Position numbers and translations under genes: made by a program. A stretch of DNA of 11,289 nt from an uncultured Verrucomicrobiota bacterium (GTDB taxonomy: Bacteria; Verrucomicrobiota; Verrucomicrobiia; Limisphaerales; UBA1096), in contig CAJXAU010000025.1 in the NCBI GenBank assembly GCA_913050205.1, positions 1 to 11,289 on the forward strand. Direction: 5' to 3'. Each line of letters begins with the position of its first letter. Positions within the stretch are counted from its first letter, which is position 1. The notes below the pieces were generated by a model, which worked only from the letters and a program-made list of their open reading frames with translations, had not been told where the DNA came from and made no database searches. Below are positions 1 through 6,427 of the stretch, in pieces.

Positions 1-1809
1 TTTCTCCCCTCGTTACTCGTGGGTGGCGAAATGCGATTCATGCTGTATCGGCTCGCCTTGCCGGTAGTCTCCGCCCTTCTGGCCTCGCTTTGTATAGCGA
101 TCATTTTTATCCCATTGAGCGTCTACCTGACGGTGGGAACCATGCACCCGGACGGCAACGCCCCCCGTAAACGCAAGCGGGATCGCATCAAAAAGGCACT
201 TGTGGCGATCTATGGCTGGACGTTTGAACGGCTGAACGGGGTCTACAACAAGGCGCTGAAGTATTACCTCGGTCGTCGGCTGGATTTGGCTTTTATCCTG
301 ATCGTACTGCTGTCCGGCACGTATTTTTATGGGTTTGAAAAGGTGGAGTTCGCCGGCTACCGCAGGGATGACCCGGATGAGTTCCGCATGAAGGTGCGCT
401 TCCCCGAACATTTTACGATCGATCAGAAAAATGATTTTTTCACATCTGTGGAAAACATCGTGGAGACGAACAAGGTGGAGCTGGGGATATCCAGTTACCG
501 AATTGAGTTCAACAAGCACTCCTATGGCGACTTTGAGGCGGACTATTCCAAGGAGGCGGGAACGGCGGGGATTCCGCGTGAAGAAATTCCGGACCAACTT
601 TACAAGATGTTCCCAGAGATCCCGGGTGTACGCGTTTTCTATTCCGGGATGGACACGGGTGGCGAGAAGCGAAACGATCACAAATCTCGCCATCATTTGC
701 GTCTAGTCGGGGATGACGCACGGCAACTGCAGGAGGTGGGTGAGCTTCTGCGTCCGGTTTTCGAAAACCTGCCGGGCGTACTTTCGCTGGAGGACAAGGA
801 TTCCGACGAAGGGCCAAATGAGATGGCGTTGATGATTGACCGCGACAAGGCCAGTTCCATTGGCGTCAGCCCGAATGATGTGGCCGGCGTGGTTAGCAGT
901 GCCCTGCGCGGCCGATCGTTGGCGGATTTTAAGGGCAACGGTCGGCAAGTCCCGGTGAATATGCGGTTCAGCGAGGAGGATCGTGCCGAGTTGGAGGACA
1001 TTAACAATTACCACGTCAAGAGCGATGACGGCCGCGATGCCTCCATTGGCTCTTTGACCAAGCCGGCCATGCTCAAGAGCCAATCCTCCATCAGGCGATC
1101 CGACAAAAAGGTCAGCTACTACATTAGTATGAAGCTCAAATCGGGCGAGGAGAGGGAGGCCCGGAAGGCGATTTATGAGGCTCAGAAAAATATCGACCTG
1201 CCTGAGGGTGTCTCGTTCAACAATCCGCCGGAGACTTTCGATGATGACGAGGTGTCGGCCAGCCTGATCGCCATGGGCCTGTCGGTTATCTTTATCTACA
1301 TGCTTATCGCGTTCCTGTTTGAGAGTGTCTTGATGCCGCTTTCCATCGTACTCACCATTCCGCTTGCGGCTATCGGTGCGATCTGGGCGCATTTTGTCAC
1401 CGGGACCAGCATCGACGACATGGGTATGGTGGGCTGCATCCTGCTGATCGGTGTGGTGGTCAACAACGGCATCGTGCTGATCGACTACGCCAACCGCCTT
1501 CGCGCTGGGGGCATGGCGCGCAATGCGGCGCTTTTGCTGGCGACACGGCACCGGTTCCGTCCCATCGTGATGACCGCGATGACCACCATCTTTGGGATGA
1601 TCCCGCTGACTTTCGCCTCTGCCTCGGCAATGGGGCGTAGCTTTGAGAGCTTTGGTTTCATGATCATTGGAGGGATGGCCTCGGCCACGCTGTTCACCCT
1701 GCTGGCGGTGCCGGTTTTTTACACGCTGATCGATGACGCCCAAAAGGCGCTGCAAAACACGCTTGCCACGGTATTGGGTCGCTCGCCCAAGCCAAGCGCG
1801 GCGGAGTAA
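1..1809 (+). CDS. RND-family efflux permease, 3' part (5' end beyond window)
   Basis: This is the C-terminal ~600 residues of an inner-membrane RND (HAE1/AcrB-like) proton-driven exporter. The frame is open from base 1, and the first residues align with about residue 450 of the complete paralogue that follows, so some 450 N-terminal residues lie off the left edge. The first visible methionine (base 31) is not a start. Visible parts are the end of TM5 and TM6 (bases ~40-130), a basic cytoplasmic loop, TM7 (~280-330), a large periplasmic porter/docking loop, and TM8-TM12 (~1250-1730). The TM10 region reads GVVVNNGIVLIDYANR, where AcrB has its Lys940 region; the lysine is replaced by Asn, as in many HAE1 relatives. 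It ends at TAA 1807-1809. The likely partners are the downstream permease plus a periplasmic adaptor and a TolC-like channel not seen here. The family is clear; the substrate cannot be read from sequence. Confidence 0.95.
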   Translation, partial: FLPSLLVGGEMRFMLYRLALPVVSALLASLCIAIIFIPLSVYLTVGTMHPDGNAPRKRKRDRIKKALVAIYGWTFERLNGVYNKALKYYLGRRLDLAFILIVLLSGTYFYGFEKVEFAGYRRDDPDEFRMKVRFPEHFTIDQKNDFFTSVENIVETNKVELGISSYRIEFNKHSYGDFEADYSKEAGTAGIPREEIPDQLYKMFPEIPGVRVFYSGMDTGGEKRNDHKSRHHLRLVGDDARQLQEVGELLRPVFENLPGVLSLEDKDSDEGPNEMALMIDRDKASSIGVSPNDVAGVVSSALRGRSLADFKGNGRQVPVNMRFSEEDRAELEDINNYHVKSDDGRDASIGSLTKPAMLKSQSSIRRSDKKVSYYISMKLKSGEEREARKAIYEAQKNIDLPEGVSFNNPPETFDDDEVSASLIAMGLSVIFIYMLIAFLFESVLMPLSIVLTIPLAAIGAIWAHFVTGTSIDDMGMVGCILLIGVVVNNGIVLIDYANRLRAGGMARNAALLLATRHRFRPIVMTAMTTIFGMIPLTFASASAMGRSFESFGFMIIGGMASATLFTLLAVPVFYTLIDDAQKALQNTLATVLGRSPKPSAAE

Positions 1810-1816
1810 CCTATAG

Positions 1817-1829
1817 CGCTTGGCCAACG
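1817..1829. repeat. Degenerate copy of the CTTGGCCAAG palindrome
   Basis: The sequence reads CGCTTGGCCAACG, one substitution from the core palindrome. It lies 7 bases after the stop codon of the first RND gene, in the ~100-base gap between the two permeases. Confidence 0.7.
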
Positions 1830-1886
1830 TATGCCCTTGCGGGTTGCGGCATTGACCCGATCCAGCCTTTGCCTCAATTTGTTTCA

Positions 1887-1902
1887 CCGCTTGGCCAAGC
1901 GG
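1887..1902. repeat. CTTGGCCAAG palindrome, perfect 16-base copy
   Basis: CCGCTTGGCCAAGCGG is a perfect 16-base palindrome ending 7 bases before the ATG of the second RND permease. It occupies the place where a ribosome binding site would be; no Shine-Dalgarno sequence is visible there. Confidence 0.9.
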
Positions 1903-1909
1903 CACCCTG

Positions 1910-4900
1910 ATGGAATCCAACGAACTCGCCACGAAGATCACCCGGTTGTCCCTCAACCGCCGGGTGACCATGTTCGTGCTGTTCCTCACCATCCTCGCCG
2001 TGGGCCTGATCGCCACGACCCGCCTCCAGCTCGAGCTGTTCCCCAAGGGGTTCGAGGGCTATTCACTTTCTGTTCGTGTCCCGTGGCGCTCGGCTGTGCC
2101 ACAGGAGGTGATGGAGAAAATCGCCCAGCCGCTTGAGGAGGAATTGAGCACAGTGCGAGGAGTCGACTCGATGACCGCCTCCTGCTCGTCCAGCTCGGCT
2201 TCGGTTTATCTCAAATTCAAGCAGGGCACCGACATGGACGTGGCGTACCGCGAAGTGCGAGACCGGGTTGAGCGGGCCAAGTTGCGTTTCCCTGAGGACG
2301 TCGAGTACTCGTACATTTACAAGATGGACATGTCCGGCATGCCGGTCTGCATGATTGGCATGGCGTACGACTTGCCCCCTGAGGTGGATCTGTATGATTT
2401 CGTGAACAAGAAAATCGTCATGCCTCTCACGCGGATTGACGGTGTGGCCAACGTCGATGCACGCGGCCTGGATGAGAAGGAGATCATTATCGAGGTCGAT
2501 AAAGCCAAGTCAGAGGCGTACAACCTCGACATCTATTCACTGTCACGAAAACTGCGCGGCGACAATTTCAACCTCGCCAGTGGCAACGTGCAGGACGGTG
2601 GTAAAAAATATCTTCTCAAATCCACCAGTACCTATCACACGATCGACCAGTTACGGAATCTACCACTTAGCACGAACGTCATCCTCAGCGACGTGGCGGT
2701 GTTGAAATACGAGCCGGAGGAGCGCCGCTATGTCACGCGCGTGAACTCCAAGAAGGCGATGGCCATCACGGTGACCAAGGAAAGCACCGCCAACACGGTG
2801 GCAGTGTGTGATCAGGTCGTGGCGGAGCTGGAGCGGATGAAACAGGACCCCGAGTTAGCCGCGTTCGACCTTCACATGTACATGAATCAGGGTGGAATCG
2901 TGATGACACAGCTCAACACGCTTTACACCAATGGCAAGATCGGGGCGTTTTTTGCCGCGATTGTGTTGTACCTGTTTTTGCGGCGTCTACGCATAACGTT
3001 GATCATCACGCTGGCTATCCCGCTCTGCCTGTTCATCTCGGTTGCCGCGATGTATTTCGCAGGCGAGTCGCTCAACCTGTTGACCATCCTTGGGCTGGTG
3101 ATTTGCGTGGGCCTGCTGGTCGACAACTCCGTGGTGGTGGCGGAAAACATCCAGCGCCACTACTACAACGGCATGTCACGCCGGGATGCCTGCATCAAGG
3201 GCGTGCAGGAGATTGGCCTCGCCATTACCACCGCGACCTTCACCACCATCATCGTTTTCCTGCCGGCGTTGCTGGTGGAGGGGCAGATGCGTTTTTTCAT
3301 GATGCGCCTGGCCCTTCCCGTGGTGACGGCGCTACTCTCGTCACTTGCCATCGCGCTGGTGTTTGTACCGCTGTGCGTATTCCTGACACTGGACCGGAAG
3401 TCGCTTGGCCAAGCCGCTTGGCCAAGCCGCTTGGCTGCGGCATTTCGCACCCGGCTTGGCCAATTTTATGAGGCCACATTTGAGCGGTTCAACAGGTGGT
3501 ACAGCCGTGCGCTGCAGTACTATCTCCGTCGCCGTCTCGATCTGGCATTCATTTTTATTGTCCTGTTTTGCGTGACGTACTTTCACACGTTCGAAAAAGT
3601 GGAATTCTCGGTGGATGAAAAACGGGAGGAGAGTCAATTTAACGTCTCTTTCCGTTTTCCCAGCCAGTTCAACATGGAAGATCGGGGAAAGTATTTTGAG
3701 CAGGTTGAAAAAATTCTGGAAGCCCGCAAGGAGGAGTTTGAGCTGGAGGGATACTTCGTCCGGTACAGCACCTGGTACGGCTCGCTTGAGGGCTGGTTCA
3801 AGGCGGATCGAAAAAGCAAAGTGCCCCCGAGGGAGATGGCCGAGCGGATTTTCAAGCTGCTGCCGGAGGTGCCCGGCCTAAAAACCGGCTACGAACGCCG
3901 GGGCGAGGGGGAGGAAAAACAGGACCGCAAGGAACGCTACTATGTGAGACTGGTGGGCGCCGACCCCATTCAGCTCGACGAAGTGGCAGAGAGCCTGCGG
4001 CCGGTTTTTGAAAACCAACCCGGCGTGCTGGCGCTGCATGAGCGACAGGACGAGACACCCAACGAATTGGCGCTCGTCGTCGACCGCGAGCGGGCCAACT
4101 CCATCGGCGTCAACCCGACCACACTTGCCGGGCTGGTTGGCAGTGCGCTCCGAGGCAGCACTCTGCCACGCTTCCAGAATGAGGGCCGGCAAATCCCGGT
4201 GCGGGTTCGGTTCAGCGAGGAGGATCGTGCTGAGCTGGCCGACCTGAACAACTTTCTCGTACCGACGGAGGATGGTCGGTTTAGCTCTATTGGGACGCTT
4301 ACGCGCCCGACCATGCTCAGCAGCCCGCGCTACATCCGGCGTACTAACAAGTCGGTCAGCCATACGTTGACCATGGAGCTGGAGACCGGCCGGGAGGACG
4401 AGGCGCGCAAGGCGATCGAGGCGGCCAAGGCGAACATCGACCTGCCGGAGGGGATTTCGTTTAGCTCGCTCCGGCGCGGCTTCGAGATGGAGGATATCCT
4501 CACCGGGGTGTTCGCTCTGTGGATGTCGATCCTCTTCATCTACATGCTCATGGCGTTCCTGTTTGAAAGCGTGTTAATGCCTCTCTCGATCGTGTTCACC
4601 ATCCCGCTGGCGGCCATCGGCGCGGTTTGGATTCACTACCTCACCGGGATCAATATGGACATGCTTGGCATCATAGGCGGCATGCTGTTGGTCGGCGTGG
4701 TGGTGAACAACGGCATCGTGCTGATCGACTATGCCAACCGCCTGCGCCGTGACGGGCATGACCGGATGACCGCGCTGTTGCAGGCCGCGAAGCATCGGTT
4801 CCGCCCTATCGCCATCACGGCGTTGACGACCATCTTCGGGATGATCCCCATGGTGTGGTCGGAGGGCGGGGAGATGGGCCTGAGCTATCGCAGCTTTGGC

Positions 4901-5053
4901 CTGACGTTGATCGGTGGGATGTTCTCGGCCTCGCTCTTCACCCTGCTGGTTGTGCCGGTGTTTTACACACTGTTCGACGACGCCCAGGAGGCGGTCAAGA
5001 GCACGCTCGCCAGCGTATTCTCCCGCCGCCGCGCCGCCGGCTTGGCCAAGTGA
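1910..5053 (+). CDS. RND-family efflux permease (HAE1/AcrB-like), complete
   Basis: This is a complete 1047-residue RND exporter, the usual AcrB-type length. It is expected to be an inner-membrane trimer driving proton-coupled export with a periplasmic adaptor and an outer-membrane channel. TM1 is at residues ~20-38, the first periplasmic porter loop ~40-335, TM2-TM6 ~343-495, TM7 ~541-560, the second periplasmic loop ~561-860, and TM8-TM12 ~865-1022. TM4 has GLLVDNSVVVAEN: Asp405 matches AcrB Asp407, while the neighbouring AcrB Asp408 is Asn406. TM10 has VVVNNGIVLID, with Asn where AcrB has Lys940. The start ATG lies 7 bases after a palindromic repeat and has no evident Shine-Dalgarno; it is chosen because the typical RND N-terminus follows at once. 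The loop at residues ~499-511 is encoded by three tandem repeat units, and the C-terminal GLAK before the TGA is also repeat-encoded. The C-terminal half is clearly similar to the upstream gene, so the pair may form a hetero-oligomer as MdtB/MdtC do (inference). Confidence 0.96.
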   Translation: MESNELATKITRLSLNRRVTMFVLFLTILAVGLIATTRLQLELFPKGFEGYSLSVRVPWRSAVPQEVMEKIAQPLEEELSTVRGVDSMTASCSSSSASVYLKFKQGTDMDVAYREVRDRVERAKLRFPEDVEYSYIYKMDMSGMPVCMIGMAYDLPPEVDLYDFVNKKIVMPLTRIDGVANVDARGLDEKEIIIEVDKAKSEAYNLDIYSLSRKLRGDNFNLASGNVQDGGKKYLLKSTSTYHTIDQLRNLPLSTNVILSDVAVLKYEPEERRYVTRVNSKKAMAITVTKESTANTVAVCDQVVAELERMKQDPELAAFDLHMYMNQGGIVMTQLNTLYTNGKIGAFFAAIVLYLFLRRLRITLIITLAIPLCLFISVAAMYFAGESLNLLTILGLVICVGLLVDNSVVVAENIQRHYYNGMSRRDACIKGVQEIGLAITTATFTTIIVFLPALLVEGQMRFFMMRLALPVVTALLSSLAIALVFVPLCVFLTLDRKSLGQAAWPSRLAAAFRTRLGQFYEATFERFNRWYSRALQYYLRRRLDLAFIFIVLFCVTYFHTFEKVEFSVDEKREESQFNVSFRFPSQFNMEDRGKYFEQVEKILEARKEEFELEGYFVRYSTWYGSLEGWFKADRKSKVPPREMAERIFKLLPEVPGLKTGYERRGEGEEKQDRKERYYVRLVGADPIQLDEVAESLRPVFENQPGVLALHERQDETPNELALVVDRERANSIGVNPTTLAGLVGSALRGSTLPRFQNEGRQIPVRVRFSEEDRAELADLNNFLVPTEDGRFSSIGTLTRPTMLSSPRYIRRTNKSVSHTLTMELETGREDEARKAIEAAKANIDLPEGISFSSLRRGFEMEDILTGVFALWMSILFIYMLMAFLFESVLMPLSIVFTIPLAAIGAVWIHYLTGINMDMLGIIGGMLLVGVVVNNGIVLIDYANRLRRDGHDRMTALLQAAKHRFRPIAITALTTIFGMIPMVWSEGGEMGLSYRSFGLTLIGGMFSASLFTLLVVPVFYTLFDDAQEAVKSTLASVFSRRRAAGLAK
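3402..3440. repeat. Three tandem 13-base palindrome units inside the RND gene
   Basis: Two exact CGCTTGGCCAAGC units are followed by a third decaying unit, CGCTTGGCTGCGG, giving 39 bases or exactly 13 codons. The 13-base period rotates the reading frame, so successive units are translated as LGQA, AWPS and RLAA. A further partial copy (GGCTTGGCCAA) sits at 3453-3463. The encoded segment is in the cytoplasmic loop after TM6. Confidence 0.9.
5039..5050. repeat. Palindrome copy forming the 3' end of the second RND gene
   Basis: GGCTTGGCCAAG is immediately followed by the stop codon TGA, so the last four residues (GLAK) of the permease are repeat-encoded. Confidence 0.85.
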
Positions 5054-5067
5054 TCCTCCGGCTGATT

Positions 5068-5092
5068 CCGCTTGGCCAAGCGCTTGGCCAGG
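5068..5092. repeat. Tandem palindrome pair, 12-base period
   Basis: CCGCTTGGCCAAG is followed directly by CGCTTGGCCAGG, a second copy with a decayed end. The pair lies 15 bases after the stop codon of the second RND gene and just before the putative tRNA promoter. No T-run follows, so it is not a typical intrinsic terminator. Confidence 0.85.
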
Positions 5093-5102
5093 GGATTTCG
5101 GG

Positions 5103-5131
5103 TTGACCGGCCGCGTGGAATTCGTCATAAA
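5103..5131 (+). promoter_or_regulatory. Putative sigma70 promoter of tRNA-Glu
   Basis: TTGACC (5103-5108, 5/6 to the -35 consensus) is separated by 17 bases from CATAAA (5126-5131, 4/6 to the -10 consensus). The expected start of transcription, about 5138, falls just ahead of the mature tRNA at 5146. Spacing and placement are good; activity is inferred. Confidence 0.5.
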
Positions 5132-5145
5132 CCCCAGCCCGGCAT

Positions 5146-5220
5146 GGCGTGTTGGTCTATCGGTTAGGACGCCGCCCTCTCAAGGCGGAAAGACGAGTTC
5201 GATTCTCGTACACGCTGCCA
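5146..5220 (+). tRNA. tRNA-Glu (anticodon CUC)
   Basis: A full 75-base cloverleaf folds by eye. The acceptor stem GGCGTGT pairs with ACACGCT, with a G1-U72 wobble as first pair. The D arm is GTCT/GGAC. The anticodon stem CCGCC/GGCGG closes the loop CTCTCAA, giving anticodon CTC, which reads GAG. The variable loop has 4 bases, as in bacterial tRNA-Glu. The T arm is ACGAG-TTCGATT-CTCGT, the discriminator is G, and the 3' CCA (5218-5220) is encoded. The stretch from the D arm through the anticodon arm resembles E. coli tRNA-Glu except for the anticodon wobble base. It is a single tRNA, 25 bases upstream of a RelE-like gene on the same strand. Confidence 0.93.
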
Positions 5221-5245
5221 TCTCATCTCCCGGTTACTTTCTGCT

Positions 5246-5614
5246 ATGACCCCTTTCCAGATCATTTTTACCCCGACGGCTGCGGCAGAGCTGGGTACGT
5301 TGCCGAAGGAACTTCAACTGGAAATCTTGGGCGAGTTTCGCGGGTTACCGCACGACATTCGCAGTGACGAGATGGACAAGTTTGGCCGACTCAACCGTGA
5401 CGGGCATCATATGTTTCGATTTCGGCTGGGCAATTACCGGGTGTACTTCGAGCGGCACGACCTCGGCGTTTTGATTCACCGTATTCTTCACGCGAAAAAA
5501 CAACTGCGCGATTTTCTCTACCGCAACAAACTGCCCGGCGGCGAGGACAGGACACTGGAGGAAAACCCGGAGTTCTGGAAATTGATCGAGGCGGCCAAAT
5601 CGTCCGCCTGCTAG
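5246..5614 (+). CDS. RelE/ParE-like toxin-fold protein, no visible antitoxin
   Basis: This 122-residue protein has the hallmarks of the RelE/ParE superfamily. The N-terminus reads FQIIFTPTAAAELGTLPKELQ, a strand followed by the helical hairpin. A central basic strand pair reads FRFRLGNYRVYFERHD (residues ~53-68), and then LIHRILHAKKQLRDFLYR matches the family's typical final strand and helix. In active members this fold cleaves ribosome-bound mRNA (RelE) or inhibits gyrase (ParE). Residues ~95-122 form an acidic extension beyond the usual ~90-100 residues. No antitoxin-sized reading frame adjoins it: a tRNA gene lies 25 bases upstream, and the convergent HNH gene ends 22 bases downstream. It may be a domesticated or solitary member rather than half of a working toxin-antitoxin pair. 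The ATG at 5246 has no clear Shine-Dalgarno. Confidence 0.8.
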   Translation: MTPFQIIFTPTAAAELGTLPKELQLEILGEFRGLPHDIRSDEMDKFGRLNRDGHHMFRFRLGNYRVYFERHDLGVLIHRILHAKKQLRDFLYRNKLPGGEDRTLEENPEFWKLIEAAKSSAC

Positions 5615-5636
5615 CCTCATCAGGCGCGCACCGCTG

Positions 5637-6254
5637 CTACTGCAGATCCTCACCCAGCTCGACATTCCAGTAGGCGATGTCGAGAAAATGTCTCCAGCTC
5701 TCGTGGTAATGCAGGCTGAACCGCACCTGCATGAACGGATGCCAGCGTGGCTTGCTCGGCTGCCGAATCAGGTGCATGCCGGCCTGCTCGGGAGTGCGGT
5801 TGGATTTGCGCGTGTTGCACGGGATGCAGGAGCAGACGATGTTCTCCCACGTGGTCGGGCCGTTGTGCTGGCGTGGCACTACGTGGTCCAGATTCAGATC
5901 GCGTGTATCGAATTTCTTGCCGCAGTACTGGCAGGTGTTTTTGTCCCGCTGAAAGATGTTGTGCCGGGTGAATTTGACTTCCTTGCGCGGCATGCGGTCG
6001 TACACCGCCAGAAGAATCACCCTCGGGAGACGCAACGAAATGCTCACACCGTTGATGCATTCCGGGCCGGGCTCACGCTCGGAAAAGTCGGCCCACTCGT
6101 TGAAATTGAAGGTGTCGAAGTTGCCTTCCTCGCTGTGGACGACCTGCGCGTTTCCCTCGAATAACATGGCAAGTGCCCGGCGTGCAGAGCAGATGTTGAC
6201 TGCCTGCCAAAGTCGGTTGAGCACCAAGACCGGTTGTTCGAGTACCGCTGTCAT
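5637..6254 (-). CDS. HNH endonuclease-fold protein
   Basis: This is a 205-residue protein with a complete zinc-ribbon HNH domain. CQYCGK gives Cys108 and Cys111, LNLDHVVPR supplies the catalytic His124, WENIV carries Asn138, and CIPCN gives Cys143 and Cys146, so two CxxC zinc pairs flank the active-site His. The N-terminal ~95 residues (LVLNRLWQAVNI..., RRALAMLFEG...) match the conserved front part of a widespread family of stand-alone bacterial HNH proteins. Those are usually chromosomal and are not linked to restriction or phage genes; none is present here either, and their cellular role is not settled. ATG 6254 is preferred over an in-frame TTG at 6272, because the TTG would overlap the putative -10 element. 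The gene converges on the RelE-like gene with a 22-base gap. Confidence 0.9.
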   Translation of the reverse strand: MTAVLEQPVLVLNRLWQAVNICSARRALAMLFEGNAQVVHSEEGNFDTFNFNEWADFSEREPGPECINGVSISLRLPRVILLAVYDRMPRKEVKFTRHNIFQRDKNTCQYCGKKFDTRDLNLDHVVPRQHNGPTTWENIVCSCIPCNTRKSNRTPEQAGMHLIRQPSKPRWHPFMQVRFSLHYHESWRHFLDIAYWNVELGEDLQ

Positions 6255-6270
6255 GCCCGGAAAGGGCGGC

Positions 6271-6300
6271 AACCTAGCACGGCATTTTCGCGCCTGTCAA
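6271..6300 (-). promoter_or_regulatory. Putative promoter of the HNH gene
   Basis: On the minus strand a perfect TTGACA (complement of 6295-6300) is followed after 18 bases by TAGGTT (complement of 6271-6276), preceded by TGC as in an extended -10 element. The inferred transcript would start about 10 bases before ATG 6254, a short leader without a Shine-Dalgarno. Confidence 0.45.
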
Positions 6301-6306
6301 ACAACG

Positions 6307-6320
6307 CGCTTGGCTAAGCG
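6307..6320. repeat. CTTGGCCAAG palindrome copy with one substitution
   Basis: CGCTTGGCTAAGCG differs from the perfect 14-base palindrome at one position. It flanks the left side of the REP-like hairpin pair at 6328-6403 and lies just upstream of the HNH promoter. Confidence 0.8.
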
Positions 6321-6327
6321 GTGGTAG

Positions 6328-6403
6328 AATTCAGGAGCGGGGACATTCCTGTCCCTGAATTTAATCCAACCACTGATCAGGGGACAAGAATGTCCCCGCT
6401 CCT
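6328..6403. repeat. REP/BIME-like inverted repeat made of two hairpins
   Basis: Two arms of 24 and 25 bases (6333-6356 and 6379-6403) are inverted copies of each other, with one mismatch and one gap, around a 22-base spacer. Each arm is itself a small hairpin: GGGACA-TTCC-TGTCCC on the left and GGGGACA-AGAA-TGTCCCC on the right. The left one is extended by a second stem, AATTCAG/CTGAATT. Both arms share the motif GGAGCGGGGACATTC. Two hairpins in inverted orientation is the layout of BIMEs formed from REP sequences, which are mobilised in trans by REP-associated tyrosine transposases. It lies 25 bases beyond the leuC stop codon and could act as a transcript end, although there is no T-run. Confidence 0.8.
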
Positions 6404-6409
6404 TTGTTA

Positions 6410-6423
6410 CGCTTGGCCAAGCG
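6410..6423. repeat. CTTGGCCAAG palindrome, perfect 14-base copy
   Basis: CGCTTGGCCAAGCG lies 6 bases to the right of the REP-like inverted repeat and 4 bases beyond the leuC stop codon. With the copy at 6307-6320 it brackets the REP-like element. Confidence 0.9.
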
Positions 6424-6427
6424 GGAT

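Noticed and set aside
1789..1806. A decayed palindrome copy at the end of the first RND gene (CCCAAGCCAAGCG)
   Set aside because: Only the right half resembles the motif, and the alignment needs several changes.
703..2046. A 447-codon open frame antisense to the end of the first RND gene and the start of the second
   Set aside because: It runs opposite two clear RND coding regions, spans their intergenic gap, has low-complexity His/Arg/Asp-rich composition and matches no family I know. It is a codon-bias shadow.
5146..5640. tRNA-Glu as the attachment site of an integrated element
   Set aside because: There is no integrase, no duplicated tRNA 3' end and no phage or plasmid gene nearby.
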